From contig CM049314.1 in assembly GCA_026874595.1 (NCBI GenBank), forward strand, positions 51,195,812 through 51,259,811: a stretch of DNA of 64,000 nucleotides, given 5' to 3'. Of this stretch, positions 11,424-24,939 are shown one piece after another (the first letter of the stretch is position 1; every line of letters begins with the position of its first letter). The translations under genes were made by a program, and so were the position numbers. This DNA comes from Sipunculus nudus. Its lineage: Eukaryota > Annelida > Sipuncula > Golfingiida > Sipunculidae. The notes beneath the pieces were generated by a model that was not told the DNA's origin, did no database searches, and saw only the letters and a list, made by a program, of their open reading frames with translations.

Positions 11424-14400
11424 TTTTAGCGAACCTGTGAGCTTATGCAATGGTGTGGCGTTGTCTGTCGTTCGTCGTCCGTACGTTAACCATAGCTAAG
11501 TCAAAAACAGCAGTAGCTAGCATCACCAAATTTTTTGCAAATAATCAGTCATCTGAAAAACTATCAGATTTTGTTTATTTTTTTTCTAACTGCATTTTCT
11601 TAGATTTTTTAGATTTAAAAAAAATCTTCTTCTCCAAAACTGTCCAGCCAAGTTGTCCCATATTTCACAGAAATGATCCCTGGAACAATCTCTCTCAAGT
11701 TTGTTAGTCATCTGTCCAAAAAAGCACACTAAGATTAAAATCTCAGAAACGGCTAGAGCTATAATCACCAAATTTAATGCCAGTGTTGGTCACATATGTC
11801 ATTTCTGATTTTGAGGTATTGGTGGGGCCACCTACATTGATGTGTTTTTTACAAGCTTATATACACTGATTTATGATGAAACTGTTAAGCTGATTGGTTT
11901 AAACTTTACAAGAATTATTCTATGGTAGGGTTCTGCCAGTTTTATAAGAATAGATTGGGTAAATACAGTTTTAAAAAAGCATTGTAGCCAATTAAAAAAG
12001 GCTTTCTGTATTTGAAAACAGATTTGAGAACATGCTGAGTTGCAGCAGCCAAGTCAAGAGGTCACTCAGTACAAACAGGTGGGGTCCAGACATCACCATG
12101 GCAACTGACCTGGCTCGGGGGGGGGGGGGGGGGGGGGGGTGTCTAGACAATGTATCTAGATGTCTAGACACAGCGTCTAGACGTCTGGATACAATGTTTA
12201 GATGCAGAATTCCCAGATTAATGGAACTATATCTTTCAACTGTTTGAAAAAACTTGGTTTGCATTTTAAGCAAATCGGGTTTATCATCAGGTCACATGTG
12301 AACTGCTGTGCCTTCATTTTTGGTTGACATCTGACCTTTCCTTGCTGCCCAGTGTCCATTTGTGCGTCTATTTCCACACATAAACCCACATATCTCGGAA
12401 ACCGTTTGACCGATCAGGCTAAAAATTTTGCACAAATTTAGCCCTTTGATAGCTTTATAACATACACTAAAAATGGTGGCGCCACCTGCAACCATTTTTG
12501 CACAGCACCCATTTGTTCATCTGCCTTGGGATAATATTACTCATATCTCAGCAGTGGTTTGACTTATCCACCTGAAATTTTGCAAGTTTATACATCCGGG
12601 ACAGCTTTCTCGATTTTATGACAGGTGGCGCCACCTACATTCACATTTACGCTGCAGACATCCAAGCTCATATCTTGGGAACCGTTTGATCAATTAGGTC
12701 AAAATTTTGCATGTGTCTAGATCTCACATAGCTCTTCATCATAGGCAAAACTGGTGGTGCCACCTGCAACCATTTATGCACAGCGTCCATCTGTTCATCT
12801 GCCTTAGGTTAAAAAATCACTCATATCTCAGCAGTGGTTTGACTTATCCACCTGAAATTTTGCAGTTTTATACATCCTGCACAGCTTTCTCGATTTATGA
12901 CAGGTGGCGCCACCTACATTCACATTTACTCTGCAGACATTCAAGCTCATATCTCGGGAACCGTTTGACCAATTAGGCCAAAATTTTGCTTGTGTATAGA
13001 TCTCACATAGCTCTTCATCATAGGCAAAACTGGTGGTGCCACCTGCAACCATATATGCACAGCGTCAATTTGTTCATCTGCCTTGGGATAATATTACTCA
13101 TATCTCAGCAGTGGTTTGACTTATCCACCTGAAATTTTGCAGGTATATACATCCTGCACAGCTTTCTCGATTCATGACAGGTGGCGCCACTTACATTCAC
13201 ATTTACTCTGAAGACATTCAAGCTCATATCTCAGGAACTGTTTGACAGATTAGGCCAAAATTTTGCATGTGTCTAGATCTCACATAGCTCTTCATCATAG
13301 GCAAAACTGGTGGTGCAACCTGCAACAATTTATGCACAGCGTCCATCTGTATATCTGCCTTAGGTTAAAATCACTCATATCTCAGCAGTAGTTTGACTTA
13401 TCCACCTGAAATTTTGCAGGTTCATACATCCTGGACAGCTTTCTCGATTTTATGACAGGTGTCACCACCTACATTCACATTTACTATGCAGACATTCAAA
13501 CTCATATCTCGGGAACTGTTTGACCAATTAGGCCAAAATTTTGCATGTGTCTAGATCTCACATAGCTCTTCATCATAGGCAAAACTGGTGGTGCCACCTG
13601 CAACCATTTATGCACAGCGTCCATCTGTTCATCTGCCTTAGGTTAAAAAATCACTCATATCTCAGCAGTGGTTTGACTTATCCACCTGAAATTTTGCAGG
13701 TTTATACATCCTGCACAGCTTTCTCGAGTTATGACAGGTGGCGCCACCTACATTCACATTTACTCTGCAGACATTCAAGCTCATATCTCGGGAACCGTTT
13801 GACCAATTAGGCCAAAATTTTGCATGTGTCTAGATCTCACATAGCTCTTCATCATAGGCAAAACTGGTGGTGCCAACTGCAACCATTTATGCACAGTGTC
13901 CACCTGTCATCTGCCATAGGTTAAAATCACTCATATCTCAGCAGTGGTTTGACTTATCCACCTGAAATTTTGCAGGTTTATACATCCTGGACAGCTTTCT
14001 CGATTTTATGACAGGTGTCGCCACCTACATTCACATTTACTATGCAGACATTCAAGCTCATATCTCGGGAACTGTTTGACCGATTGGGCCAAAATTTTGC
14101 TTGTGTATAGACCTCACATAGCTCTTCATCATAGGTAAAACTGGTGTTGCCACCTGCAGCCATTTATGCACAGCGTCCATCTGTTCATCTGCCTTGGGAT
14201 AATATTACTCATATCTCAGCAGTGGTTTGACTTATCCACCTGAAATTTTGCAGGTTTATACATCCTGGACAGCTTTCTCGATTTTATAACAGGTGGCGCC
14301 ACCTACATTCACATTTACTATGCAGACATTCAAGCTCATATCTCAGGGAACCGTTTGACCGATTAGGCCAAAATTTTGCTTGTGTATAGATCTCACATAG

Positions 14401-17400
14401 CTCTTCATCATAGGCAAAACTGGTGGTGCCACCTGCAACCATTTATGCACAGCATCCATCTGTTCATCTGCCTTAGGTTAAAAAATCACTCATATCTCAG
14501 CAGTGGTTTGACTTATCCACCTGAAATTTTGCAGGTTTATACATCCTGCACAGCTTTCTCGATTTATGACAGGTGGCGCCACCTACATTCACATTTACTC
14601 TGCAGACATTCAAGCTCATATCTCGGGAACCGTTTGACCAATTAGGCCAAAATTTTGCATGTGTCTAGATCTCACATAGCTCTTCATCATAGGCAAAACT
14701 GGTGGTGCCAACTGCAACCATTTATGCACAGTGTCCACCTGTCATCTGCCATAGGTTAAAATCACTCATATCTCAGCAGTGGTTTGACTTATCCACCTGA
14801 AATTTTGCAGGTTTATACATCCTGGACAGCTTTCTCGATTTTATGACAGGTGTCGCCACCTACATTCACATTTACTATGCAGACATTCAAGCTCATATCT
14901 CGAGAACCGTTTGACCGATTGGGCCAAAATTTTGCTTGTGTATAGACCTCACATAGCTCTTCATCATAGGTAAAACTGGTGTTGCCACCTGCAGCCATTT
15001 ATGCACAGCGTCCATCTGTTCATCTGCCTTGGGATAATATTACTCATATCTCAGCAGTGGTTTGACTTATCCACCTGAAATTTTGCAGGTTTATACATCC
15101 TGGACAGCTATCTCGATTTTATAACAGGTGGCGCCACCTACATTCACATTTACTATGCAGACATTCAAGCTCATATCTCAGGGAACCGTTTGACCGATTA
15201 GTCCAAAATTTTGCTTGTGTATAGATCTCACATAGCTCTTCATCATAGGCAAAACTGGTGTTGCCACCTGCAACCACTTATGCACAGCATCCATCTGTTC
15301 ATCTGCCTTTGGATAATATCACTCTTGTCTCAGCAGTGGTTTGACTTATCCTCCTGAAATTTTGCAGGTTTATACATCCTGGACAGCTTTCTCGATTTAT
15401 GACAGGTGTCGCCACCTACATTCACATTTACACTGCAGACATCCAAGCTCATATCTCGGGAACCATTTGACTGATTGGGCAAAAAGTTGCACGTGTATAG
15501 ATCCCACATAGCTCTTCATCATAGGCAAAACTGGTGGCGCCATCTGCAACTTCTTATGCACAGCGTCCATCTGTTCATCTGTCTTTGGATAAAATCATTT
15601 ATTTCTCACCAGTGGTTTGACTTATCCACCTGAAATTTTGCAGGTTTATACATCATGGACAGGTTTCTTGATTTTATGACAGGTGGCGCCACCTACATTC
15701 ACATTTACTCTGCAGACATCCAAGCTCATATCTCAGGAACCATTTGACTGATTAGGCCAAAATTTTGCATGTGTCTAGATCTCACATAGCTCTTCATCAT
15801 AGGCAAAACTGGTGGTGCCACCTCCATTTATGCACAGCGTCCATCTGTTCATCCGCCTTGGGATAATATTACTCATATCTCAGCAGTGGTTTGACTTATC
15901 CACCTGAAATTTTGCAGGTTTATACATCCTGGACAGCTATCTTGATTTTTTAACAGGTGGCGCCACCTACATACACATATTTACTATGCAGACATTCAAG
16001 CTCATATCTCGGGGAACCGTTTGACTGATTGGGCCAAAATTTTGCTTATGTATAGATCTCACATAGCTCTTCATCATAGGCAAAACTGGTGGTGCCACCT
16101 GCAGCCATTTATGGACAGCGTCCATCTGTTCATCTGCCTTGGGATAATATTACTCATATCTCAGCAGTGGTTTGACTTATCCACCTGAAATATTGCAGGT
16201 TTATACATCCTGGACAGCTATCTTGATTCTATAACAGGTGGCGCCACCTACATTCACATTTACTATGCAGATATTCAAGCTCATATATTGGGGAACCGTT
16301 TGACCGATTGGGCCAAAATTTTGCTTGTGTATAGATCTCACATAGCTCTTCATCATAGGCAAAACTGGTGGCGCCACCTGCAACCACTTATGCACAGCAT
16401 CCGTCTGTTCATCTGCCTTTGGATAATATCACTCTTGTCTCAGCAGTGGTTTGACTTATCCACCTGAAATTTTGCAGGTTTATACATCCTGGACAGCTTT
16501 CTCGTTTTATGACAGGTGGCACCACCTACATTCACATTTACACGGCAGACATCCAAGCTCATATCTCGGGAACCATTTGACTGATTGGGCAAAGAGTTGC
16601 ACGTGTATAGATCCCACATAGCTCTTCATCATAGGCAAAACTGGTGGCGCCATCTGCAACTACTTATGCACAGCGTCCATCTGTTCATCTGCCTTTGGAT
16701 AAAATCGCTCATATCTCAGCAGTGGTTTGACCTATCCACCTGAAATTTTGCAGGTTTATACATCATGGACAGTTTTCTTTTTTATGACAGGTGGCGCCAC
16801 CTACATTCACATTTACTCTGCAGACATTCAAGCTCATATCTCAGGAACCATTTGACTGATTAGGCCAAAATTTTGCATGTGTATAGATCTCACATAGCTC
16901 TTCATCATACGCAAAACTGGTGGTGCCACCTGCAACCATTTATGCACAGCGTCCATCTGTTCATCTGCCTTGGGATAAAATCACTCATATCTCGGCAGTG
17001 GTTTGACTTATCCACCTAAAATTTTGCAGGTTCATACATCCTGGACAATTTTCTCGATTTTATGACAGGTGGCACCACCTACATTCACGTTTAAGCTGCA
17101 GACATCCATGCTAATATGCAACACAGCACGCTGTTTTCCCCTTTCCACTTAATTCATGCCTCACTTCACCTGTCCCACTCAGATTTCTGCGGATACACAT
17201 AGTGGCTTGTCGACTACCCTTTTTCTGGTTTTAAAATGCCCTAGTCCGAAACTTGCAGGTCAGAAACGTCCATTTGGCTGAAATCATAATGACTAAGATA
17301 GATATGCAGGACTTAGGAGGATCAATATTAAATTTTAAAAATAAACCTCCATTCATACTCCTAAACTTTGCACAGGTTCGCATTAGGCCTGTAGGCCTTG

Positions 17401-17402
17401 TT
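11424..17402 (+). repeat. family B element with a family C array nested inside
   Basis: The head TTTTAGCGAACCTGTGAGC is at 11424, and the 3' end CACAGGTTCGCATTAGGCCTGTAGGCCTTGTTT at 17371-17402. Bases 11424-12260 match the family B copy at 58391-59300, including the cluster of GTCTAGAC palindromes near 12142. From ~12265 to 17230 the sequence is family C. From 17231 family B resumes (AAAATGCCCTAGTCCGAAAC), as at 59630. A long G-run is at 12118-12140. Confidence 0.8.
12265..17230 (+). repeat. expanded family C tandem array (~278-bp monomers, ~17 copies)
   Basis: The GCCACCTGC site recurs about every 278 bases from 12481 to 16925 (4444 bases, 16 intervals). Each monomer carries two GGTGGCGCCACCT-type palindromes, GGTTTGACTTATCCACCTGAAATTTTGCAGG, and CTCATATCTCGGGAACCGTTTGACC. 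The 3' end retains ATGCTAATATGCAACAC, TGCGGATACACATAGTGGC, TTGTCGACTACC and TTCTGG. Higher-order periods of 834-835 and ~1111 bases are visible. Confidence 0.92.
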
Positions 17403-17886
17403 TTTTTAAACTGTAAAAATGTCATTTGTTTTGTTGTGCAATCTATTTAAAAGTTATTGGGCATCATAAAGACTCTAAGATTATAAAATATAACAGGTGG
17501 ATACTTTAAGTATTTTGCAGAGATGAAGATCGTCTGACACCCAGAATCGGCAGGTGCGCGATAATAGAACAGCCAAGGATTTCTCACACTTTCCATCATT
17601 GCTTATTTATTTTAAACTTCTAATTTTTGTTTGTGTCATATATCAATAAAAACATGACTATTTAAGCGTGTTACTATAACAGAATTGTCGCGGACTTCTC
17701 TACATTTTATATAATCTAAATTGAAAAGAACAGGCGAAGTTGGGACCAAGCGAGTCGCCTTTAAAGGCCACGTGACAGTGTAAGCTGTCCTCAGCTTGGT
17801 CATATCCGTGGATCAAGGGCAGGAATTTTATTATCAGAGATTTTAATTATACATTCTAAGAAAACACAAGGCCGTAAACGACAGTT

Positions 17887-18790
17887 TTATTAGCTCAGCT
17901 GACTTTCAGTCATGCTGGGCTATAGCGATGGGTCTTTGTCCGTCGTCCTTCCGTCTGTCCGTTCGGCCGGCCGTCCGTCCGTTAGCAGGGCACAAATCGT
18001 AACCGTAGGGGCTAGGGCCATGAACCCTATGCAGTCTTAGAGGTTATAAAAAGATCTCCTTGCAAACCTGAAATTAGGTCACTGCGACCTTTATTCTAGA
18101 AGTTATGGGGTGTGTTTGCACCCCCCAGAAATGACTCTTTGAGACAAAATTTTCATCCCAAACCTTCCATCTTTCACATACAGCTCACCTACCAACAGGG
18201 GAAGAACCATAATTTTTTTTAGGTCAAAAGGTCAAAGGTCAAGGTCACAGGAGCCTCTTCTTTGAAAAGCCTGTGGATGCCAACCCTTTCATCCCAATTC
18301 TTTGATTTTTCACATATAGGTCACCTACTAAGTGGGAGAAGAATCCTATAGATTTTGAGGTCACAAGGTCAAAGGTCAGGGTCACAGGATCCACTTCTTT
18401 GAAAAGGTTGTGGACACATTACAAGCTAGACTTTTCATTCCAAACCTTCCAGCACTGATATCGCTTCTCTGCCAACAGGGGAAAAGACCTGTTGATTTTG
18501 AGGTCAAAGGTCAAGTTCACAGCACCCACTTCTTGCGTGGAGTCATTTTCAGGCAAACTTTTCAATCTGTACCTTCCATCTGTCATATATGGCTTACCTA
18601 CCAATAAGGGAAGAAGCCTATTGATGTTGAGGTCAAAAAGTCAAAGGTCAAGGTCACAATATTTAATTGTTCTAAATGCTTGTGAGCATATTTCAAGTGT
18701 AATTGTTCAACCCAAACCTTCAGTCTTTCACATATGCCACATCTATGCATCACTCAGTTTGACTCAAACTTCATATTTATTGGTCTTTTA
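17887..18790 (+). repeat. family A head plus ~135-bp tandem units with AGGTCA half-sites
   Basis: The head TATTAGCTCAGCTGACTTTCAGTCAT with GTCCGTCCGTCCG text is at 17889. From ~18140 come four or more units containing TTTTCATCCCAAACCTTCCATC, TTTCACATA, CTCACCTACCAACAGGGGAAGAA and GAGGTCAAAGGTCAAGGTCACAGG. The best cluster has AGGTCA at 18221, 18229, 18236 and 18242. No family A 3' end follows directly. Confidence 0.75.
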
Positions 18791-19398
18791 GCTTGAATAA
18801 ATAACTTATTGATTTTGGGGTCAGCTGGTCAGCAGGTTAAAGGTTGCAGGTCAAAGTTATTCACCCATTGGTTGCCAAGTAATTACACCAGATTTAAGTG
18901 GTTAGTAGTTACCCATCATTTAGAAAGAATCCAGTTGATATATGGGCAAAAGGCCAAGGTCATAAGTCAGGGATGTTCACAATTCCTTATTTTACAGACC
19001 ATCTCTATTTTTCTTGTATATATAACCATCCCACTCCAGCTGGTACATCTCCCTGTGTGGCTGTAATTGTGAGTGACACTGGTGACATATGACTCCCTTT
19101 TGTATCAGCCTATTAAGTGATAAGGCTCAGTGATAAGTACCTCGTTACTTCATAACAAAAAACACTGTTGTCAGAATGCTTCAGCCAGGCATTAAGACTA
19201 TGAGAGTATAGTATTAAGGTTTAGCTACTGATTTATAAGATGATGGGAACATTTTGCAGTTTATTTTATGGAATCCTAGCAATAAACTTGGTTTCCTAGA
19301 TATCTGAATATTTTAATATATATCACCACATATAAAAGCAAGTGTTTGTTCTCATAATATGTGGATGTGTACCTTGATTTAGGATGGCTTTTTGTTTT

Positions 19399-22300
19399 AT
19401 TAGCTCAGCTGACTATAAGTCATCTGAGCTATAGTCGTGGTCCATTGTCCGTCGTCCGTCCGTCTGTCTGTCCGTCCTTCCGGCCGTCCGTCCGTCCGTC
19501 TGTCCGTCTGGATGTCCGTCCGTAAGACTGGCACGTTTCGACACTGTTGGACCTATGAATCTGAAATTGGGCATACAGTTAGATGTCCCTAAAATCTCCT
19601 ACCATGCTGAAAATTGGGTCAATAGGACTTCGTTCCTTCGAGATATTGAGGAAAAACCTCAATTTTTTATTAGAAATCTATTTTCACACTTCAGGACTGC
19701 CTTATATCAAAACCACTCATCTAGTTTTCTTCATATTTACCATAAATATTCCTCTATATAGTTTCTATGTACATGCCAGATATTAAGTCAGTATTATATA
19801 ATTTAAAAAAGTTATGGGCCCAAACATAATGGACTTTGTAAAAAAATCAGGAAGATATTTGGTCACTTAAGACCAAAAGTGTTAAAGGTAGGGACTTTTT
19901 TCCAGTAATACAACTTTAATTAATCGAAATTAAATTGTATACCAAAAATTAGATCAAAATCTGGTAAATTTTTTTAAATATTGGCAAAAATATAAAATTG
20001 GTACCTTAAATTTTGCCCAACTTAGGCCACGGCACATTTTTTTCCTGTAAGTACTGTGGATTTAATTTTCACAGCATGTATACATAAGGATTTAATCTGT
20101 TAAAATCTGTATTTTGAAAATAAAAGCTGCAAAATTAGGCTAGTTATTGAATTTTTTTGGAGGCTCTTGTTGTATTCCCTTACATTGTCAAGCAGTCCAC
20201 TTTGATGACTGTAGGTCATTCAGTGCACATCTCTATGCTCCCCAGGCTGTTGGCATAATTTTAGATGTCCCAAAAATCTCCTACCATACCAAAAATTTGG
20301 TCATTAGGACTTGGTTCCTTCGAGATATTAAGGAAAAAAACTGTGTTTTCCATAAAAAAATCTATGTTACACTTCAAGGCTGCCTAATATCAAAACCACT
20401 GATCTGTTTTTGATTGTATTTAGTATTCACTTTCCTTCATACATTTTCTATGAACATACCAAAAATTAGGTCAGTCTTGGGTATTATTTTGAAGTTATGG
20501 GGCAAAACATAATGCAATTTTTTAAAAAATCAGGAAATATATTTACTCACCTAACATGAGAATTGCTGAACCTAGAGACTTTTTTTCAGGAATATAACTT
20601 TATTTAATCAAGATTCAAGTGTTTACCCAAAATTAGATCTGAATTTTGCAAATTTTTCAAGTTATTAGCTTAATAAAAAAAAATCAATACCTTAAATTTT
20701 TGTCCAATTTTGGCACTGTTGATTAAATTTTCACAGCATATATACATAAGGATTTAATATTTTAAAATCTGAAATTTAAAAGAAATTGATTGGAAAGAAT
20801 AGCTTTTATTCATGTTTTCATACACCATGTCAAGTGTTGTTTACATCTAGCCCACCTAGTAGTACAGCCTTCACTTGCATTATGTAACCCACCCCAGGCA
20901 GCTTGCCTTGGGTCAGCTTGGCCACTACCAGCAGGCTTCTCCTCTGCCCTGCACTCCCAGTAATAAATTAAAACTTGGATAGTAATTAGCACAATGATAT
21001 TGTTTGTCCCTCATTCAACCAAAAGTGTGTGACCTTATTTGAAAAGATGTTTTATTTTATCAAATTTACTGAATCTTTTATTTTATTTTGGTGAATAAAA
21101 TTAAGCATGTACTGAAAACTCCAGTGTGCAAAACTTTTAAACAGTGATTCAAGGAATATTCTTCTAGATGCCATGTTTTGGCATTATTTTCTTTTAAATT
21201 CAGTTTAAACATTTATGATTTAAAAATAATAAAATATATGTGTATGCATAATATGACCCAATATGAGCTACACTCTGGATATATGATGGTTGCAACTTTT
21301 GCAACAATTCTGATATTTTAACTTATAGTTTCAGTTTTTTACTCTGTATATATAATGATTGCAACTTTTGCAACAATTCTAATATTTTAACTTATATTTT
21401 CAGGTTTTTTTATTAAAAATTTATAAAACCTGTAAATAAAAGAATGATTCAGATATAAACTTCTTAATGGAAAAAGTGGATATGCTTAAAAAAATAGGAT
21501 TATATATAAAATTAAATGCATTATTCCCTTGAAAGTGAAATAAAGGTATTAGTCCATTCTGTCAACTTGCCTGTCCATCTGTAAATTTTCATATGCATCA
21601 CAGTATCTCAAAACTTTTACTGTTTTTCTTCATGACAGTTTTGTCAGAGTATTTATTGCAATCATATATTTAGAACTTTACTGTAACCAAGTAGGAGGGC
21701 CCCTTTCCTCTTAGCTTTTCATATTCTTATATAAATGAAAAACATTACAATAGAACATTTCTACATCCACCTTTGTGCTGCCCTCACTTTTCCCTTCTCC
21801 GAAACCCCTTTCCAAAGTCAGCCTCAGTAAGCAAGAACAAGATGAATCAGATATATTCATACTTTAATATTTTGTATAACTATTTGTCCATAGGTACCTA
21901 TGTACATGCCAGAAATTATGTCAGTATTGTGTAATATGTAGACACAGTAGGCATCACAATAATGTACCTTGTCAAGACTAAAGAGATATTGTGTCATACA
22001 GTCACAAATTCATGAATCACTTCATCAGCATAGTTAATCATAACATCATATCTGTCAAATTGAAAGCTTGCAGACTACAAACACTTTAGATCCTTCAACA
22101 AATAGCCTTATCATCATTGTACTACTGCTTATTACTGCTGTCATTGCATTCATATTTGCTCAAATATATCACAATTTTCAACCCCTCCTAAAAAAATAAA
22201 AAATAAACCACTATATTTGACTATTAATCCATCAGTCAGGTAATTTCATTTATCATTTACTCACATATAACATTAAATTCCTTTATAATAGCCCAACATG

Positions 22301-22407
22301 TCCATGATATTCATAAGCTTTATCGACTTGATATAGTATCACAGTGGAGAAACATTTATAGTCCAATCATGATCAGCTGAGCGCCGTGACCCATGGGTCC
22401 CTTGTTT
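19399..22407 (+). repeat. family A Helentron-like element, near complete (3.0 kb)
   Basis: The head TTAGCTCAGCTGACTATAAGTCATCTGAGCTATAG folds into a stem and is followed by a ~90-base GTCC/GTCT tract (19440-19532). The interior is a diverged duplication: GATGTCCCTAAAATCTCCTAC at 19580 and GATGTCCCAAAAATCTCCTAC at 20265. The 3' end at 22373-22407 is CAGCTGAGCGCCGTGACCCATGGGTCCCTTGTTT. There is no transposase frame. Confidence 0.83.
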
Positions 22408-22984
22408 CAAGACTCTTAGTCATGCTTTCTGCATTTCTTTTCTTTCAGGTTTGGCAGTTTACCTACCCTGCTGACCCCATTGAAAAGCAGAGTGATAATA
22501 AAAAATATTGGACTTACACTTTTTACAATTGCATATCTATAAATCTGATATGAGGGCCTGGACATGCCTTTTGAATTATTTTGGGCATTCATTACTGGAT
22601 AATTTGCCCAAGTTTGGTCTCTTATTGGAGAATGTGGGATATCAAATGTCACACTTGTCAGAAATCCATAATGTCTGCCAGTTAGCCACCTTAGAAATTC
22701 TTTCTTCAGTGCAGTTTCAGTAATTTTTCTTTAATGTTTGGTCCGATTTAGAGAATGTTTGTTGTCTGATTTCAGACTTGTCAGAAGTCCAATATGGCCA
22801 CCAGGCAACCATCTTTTAATTCCTTTTGATCATATTATCTCAAGAACAGTTAAAGTGAATGCAGTTGGATGTATATTTATGTAATCTTGTAAAGGATTGG
22901 GTCAAATATTTCTGAATAAATATTACCATCATTTATAAAAGTGCAGTACAGTTGGCTTGTATTGAATAAAAATTCATACAGAAG

Positions 22985-23321
22985 CACCTGTTTCTCAATA
23001 ATTCTTGCATGTATTTCCTTGATTTTTGCTATATATTTTGATCTTATATTTTCCCTTTGTGGTGTTCCTTTGAGACTGACAGGTTTCAAGCAAGCTGTTG
23101 GAATAGTTCCTGATAGCTTAACAATCATGCATTTTCCTCAGACCATCAATTCACTGTGTTTTAACCAGACATAGGTGATATATATTTCTGTTGTCATAGA
23201 AAATTTTCAACAAATTGGCAAATTGGTTCTTCAAAATTTGACTGGAAGTTGTGAATCTCAGTCCATGATGTCACAGGTCATGCTTGGCAGCTGAGCGTCA
23301 TGACCCATGGGTGACTTGTTC
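22985..23321 (+). repeat. family A 3' segment, second subtype
   Basis: It is a diverged duplicate of 45182-45475 (GAGACTGACAGGTTTCAAGCAAGCTGTTGG; CAGACCATCAATTCACTGTG; CAGGTCATGCTTGGCAGCTGAGCGTCATGACCC). It ends in the family A hairpin and CTTGTT. Confidence 0.75.
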
Positions 23322-24375
23322 AAGTTTTAATTAACTCCGGTCTTACTTGCCTCCACAGACGGACGCTCTTATGAACTATTACATGAGATATAACTGCAAA
23401 TATGCAGCGTAGGTATCCAGCATAGTGAACCGCAGAGTGAGAGCATGGAAGCCAGGGCAACACATGGACAACACGTCCGTCCTTCTTTGATCAAACTCTG
23501 TTTTCCTATCTTTTTGATGAAAGTTTTTGTGAATGAATCATATATTTCACATTCTGCGGAGTACAAATTTTGAATAAGTCTTGCAGGTTTTGTGTTCATT
23601 TGTTCATAGCGATATCGATGTCAGGTTGAACTTCTGTCTATTTTTTCCCGAGCTTTGCTCAGGGCCGCAGTCATACACTACGGTTCCGGGTGATTTTTAA
23701 GTAGGAACATCCGAACAGAGTGATAATTTCCCCCGCATGCAAGTACACAGGTGAACAGCGTGACCTAGTTTTGGGCTTCTTGGGACAGGCAGCCATCCCG
23801 CACCGAGTGAGCGCTAATCGGTGCTGTAATCAGCCATTTGTCACCTGTCTGTAGTTCAGATACCACGGCCCACAGGTTAATACCGTTTACATGTTTGCAA
23901 ACTTACGCAAGCACCAAATGTTTTTGTGGGGAAATACTGTAACATAATTGGATGTCAAATACACAGGGGCTGATGCCCTGGATAAAATCCCAACTGATTA
24001 CGCAATACCCGTGCCTCTTGCACTCGTACTTGATCACCCGTGAGTGAAGCTCATTTTTGCTAGACGCCGGTCATTTCCTGGTTGTCATCAACCATGTAAA
24101 TTGCAAACATTTGAATATACTGCATTATCCAAATGAAAGAACAGCATAAATGGTCAAAATTGGAAAAAAAATATTCGGAAACCTTATTAGACTGTATTTT
24201 CGGACCGAAAGGGAGACTTGTGTACCTGACTTCACGGGAAACAGATATCTAGTTGTCGATCAGTTAAGACATTCAAGCCGGCAGTTTGACGAAGTTCGTG
24301 CAAAATTTTGCCTCTCAGGCTTAGACCCGCACATAAGTTGACTCCCCTTTCTTGGATTAATTTTTTGGGAACAAA
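23322..24375 (+). other. unassigned intronic sequence
   Basis: Slightly more GC- and CpG-containing than its surroundings, with no match to any repeat in the window and no long open frame. I see no splice-flanked coding block and no RNA gene. Confidence 0.5.
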
Positions 24376-24939
24376 TTTCTCCACGTATATGCGTTTTTTC
24401 ACGGTAAACCCACATATCTCGGGAACCGTTAGACTGATCAGGCTAAATATTTTGCACAAATGTGGCCCTTTGATAGCTTTATAACATACACTAAAAATAG
24501 TGGCGCCACCTGCAACCATTTATATACAGGGTCCATCTGTTCATCTACCTTGGGATAATATCACTCATATCTCAGCAGTGGTTTGACTATTCCACCTGAA
24601 ATTTTGCAGGTTTATATATCCTGGACAGCTCTCTTGATACATTCACGTTTACGCTGCGGCATCCATGCTAATATGCAACACACTTCACTCTATTCCCCTT
24701 GCCACTTAATCTATGCCTCACTTCACCCGTCCCACTCTGATTTCTGCGGATACACATAGTCGCTTGTCGACTATCCATATTCTAGTTTTAAAATGTCCTA
24801 GTCTGAAACTTGCATGTCCAAAACATCCATTTTGCTGAAATCATAATGACTAAGGTAGATTTGCAGGTCTGTAGTATAGCATCCAAAATAATTTAGAAAG
24901 GACTATGCATCAGTAAAATCACAGCAGTATCTATTTATT
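24376..24939 (+). repeat. family C single-unit fragment plus family B-type tail
   Basis: It begins in family C interior (AAACCCACATATCTCGGGAACCGT), has one GGCGCCACCTGCAACCATTT site, and ends with TGCGGATACACATAGTCGCTTGTCGACTATCC and TTCTAG at about 24784. The next bases, TTTTAAAATGTCCTAGTCTGAAACTTGCA, equal those after family C at 17231 and 59630. Confidence 0.8.

Noticed and set aside
12707-14645. Recurring 89-codon open frame in the 278-bp array
   Set aside because: Copies of a satellite monomer; no codon-level constraint visible and other monomers have stops.
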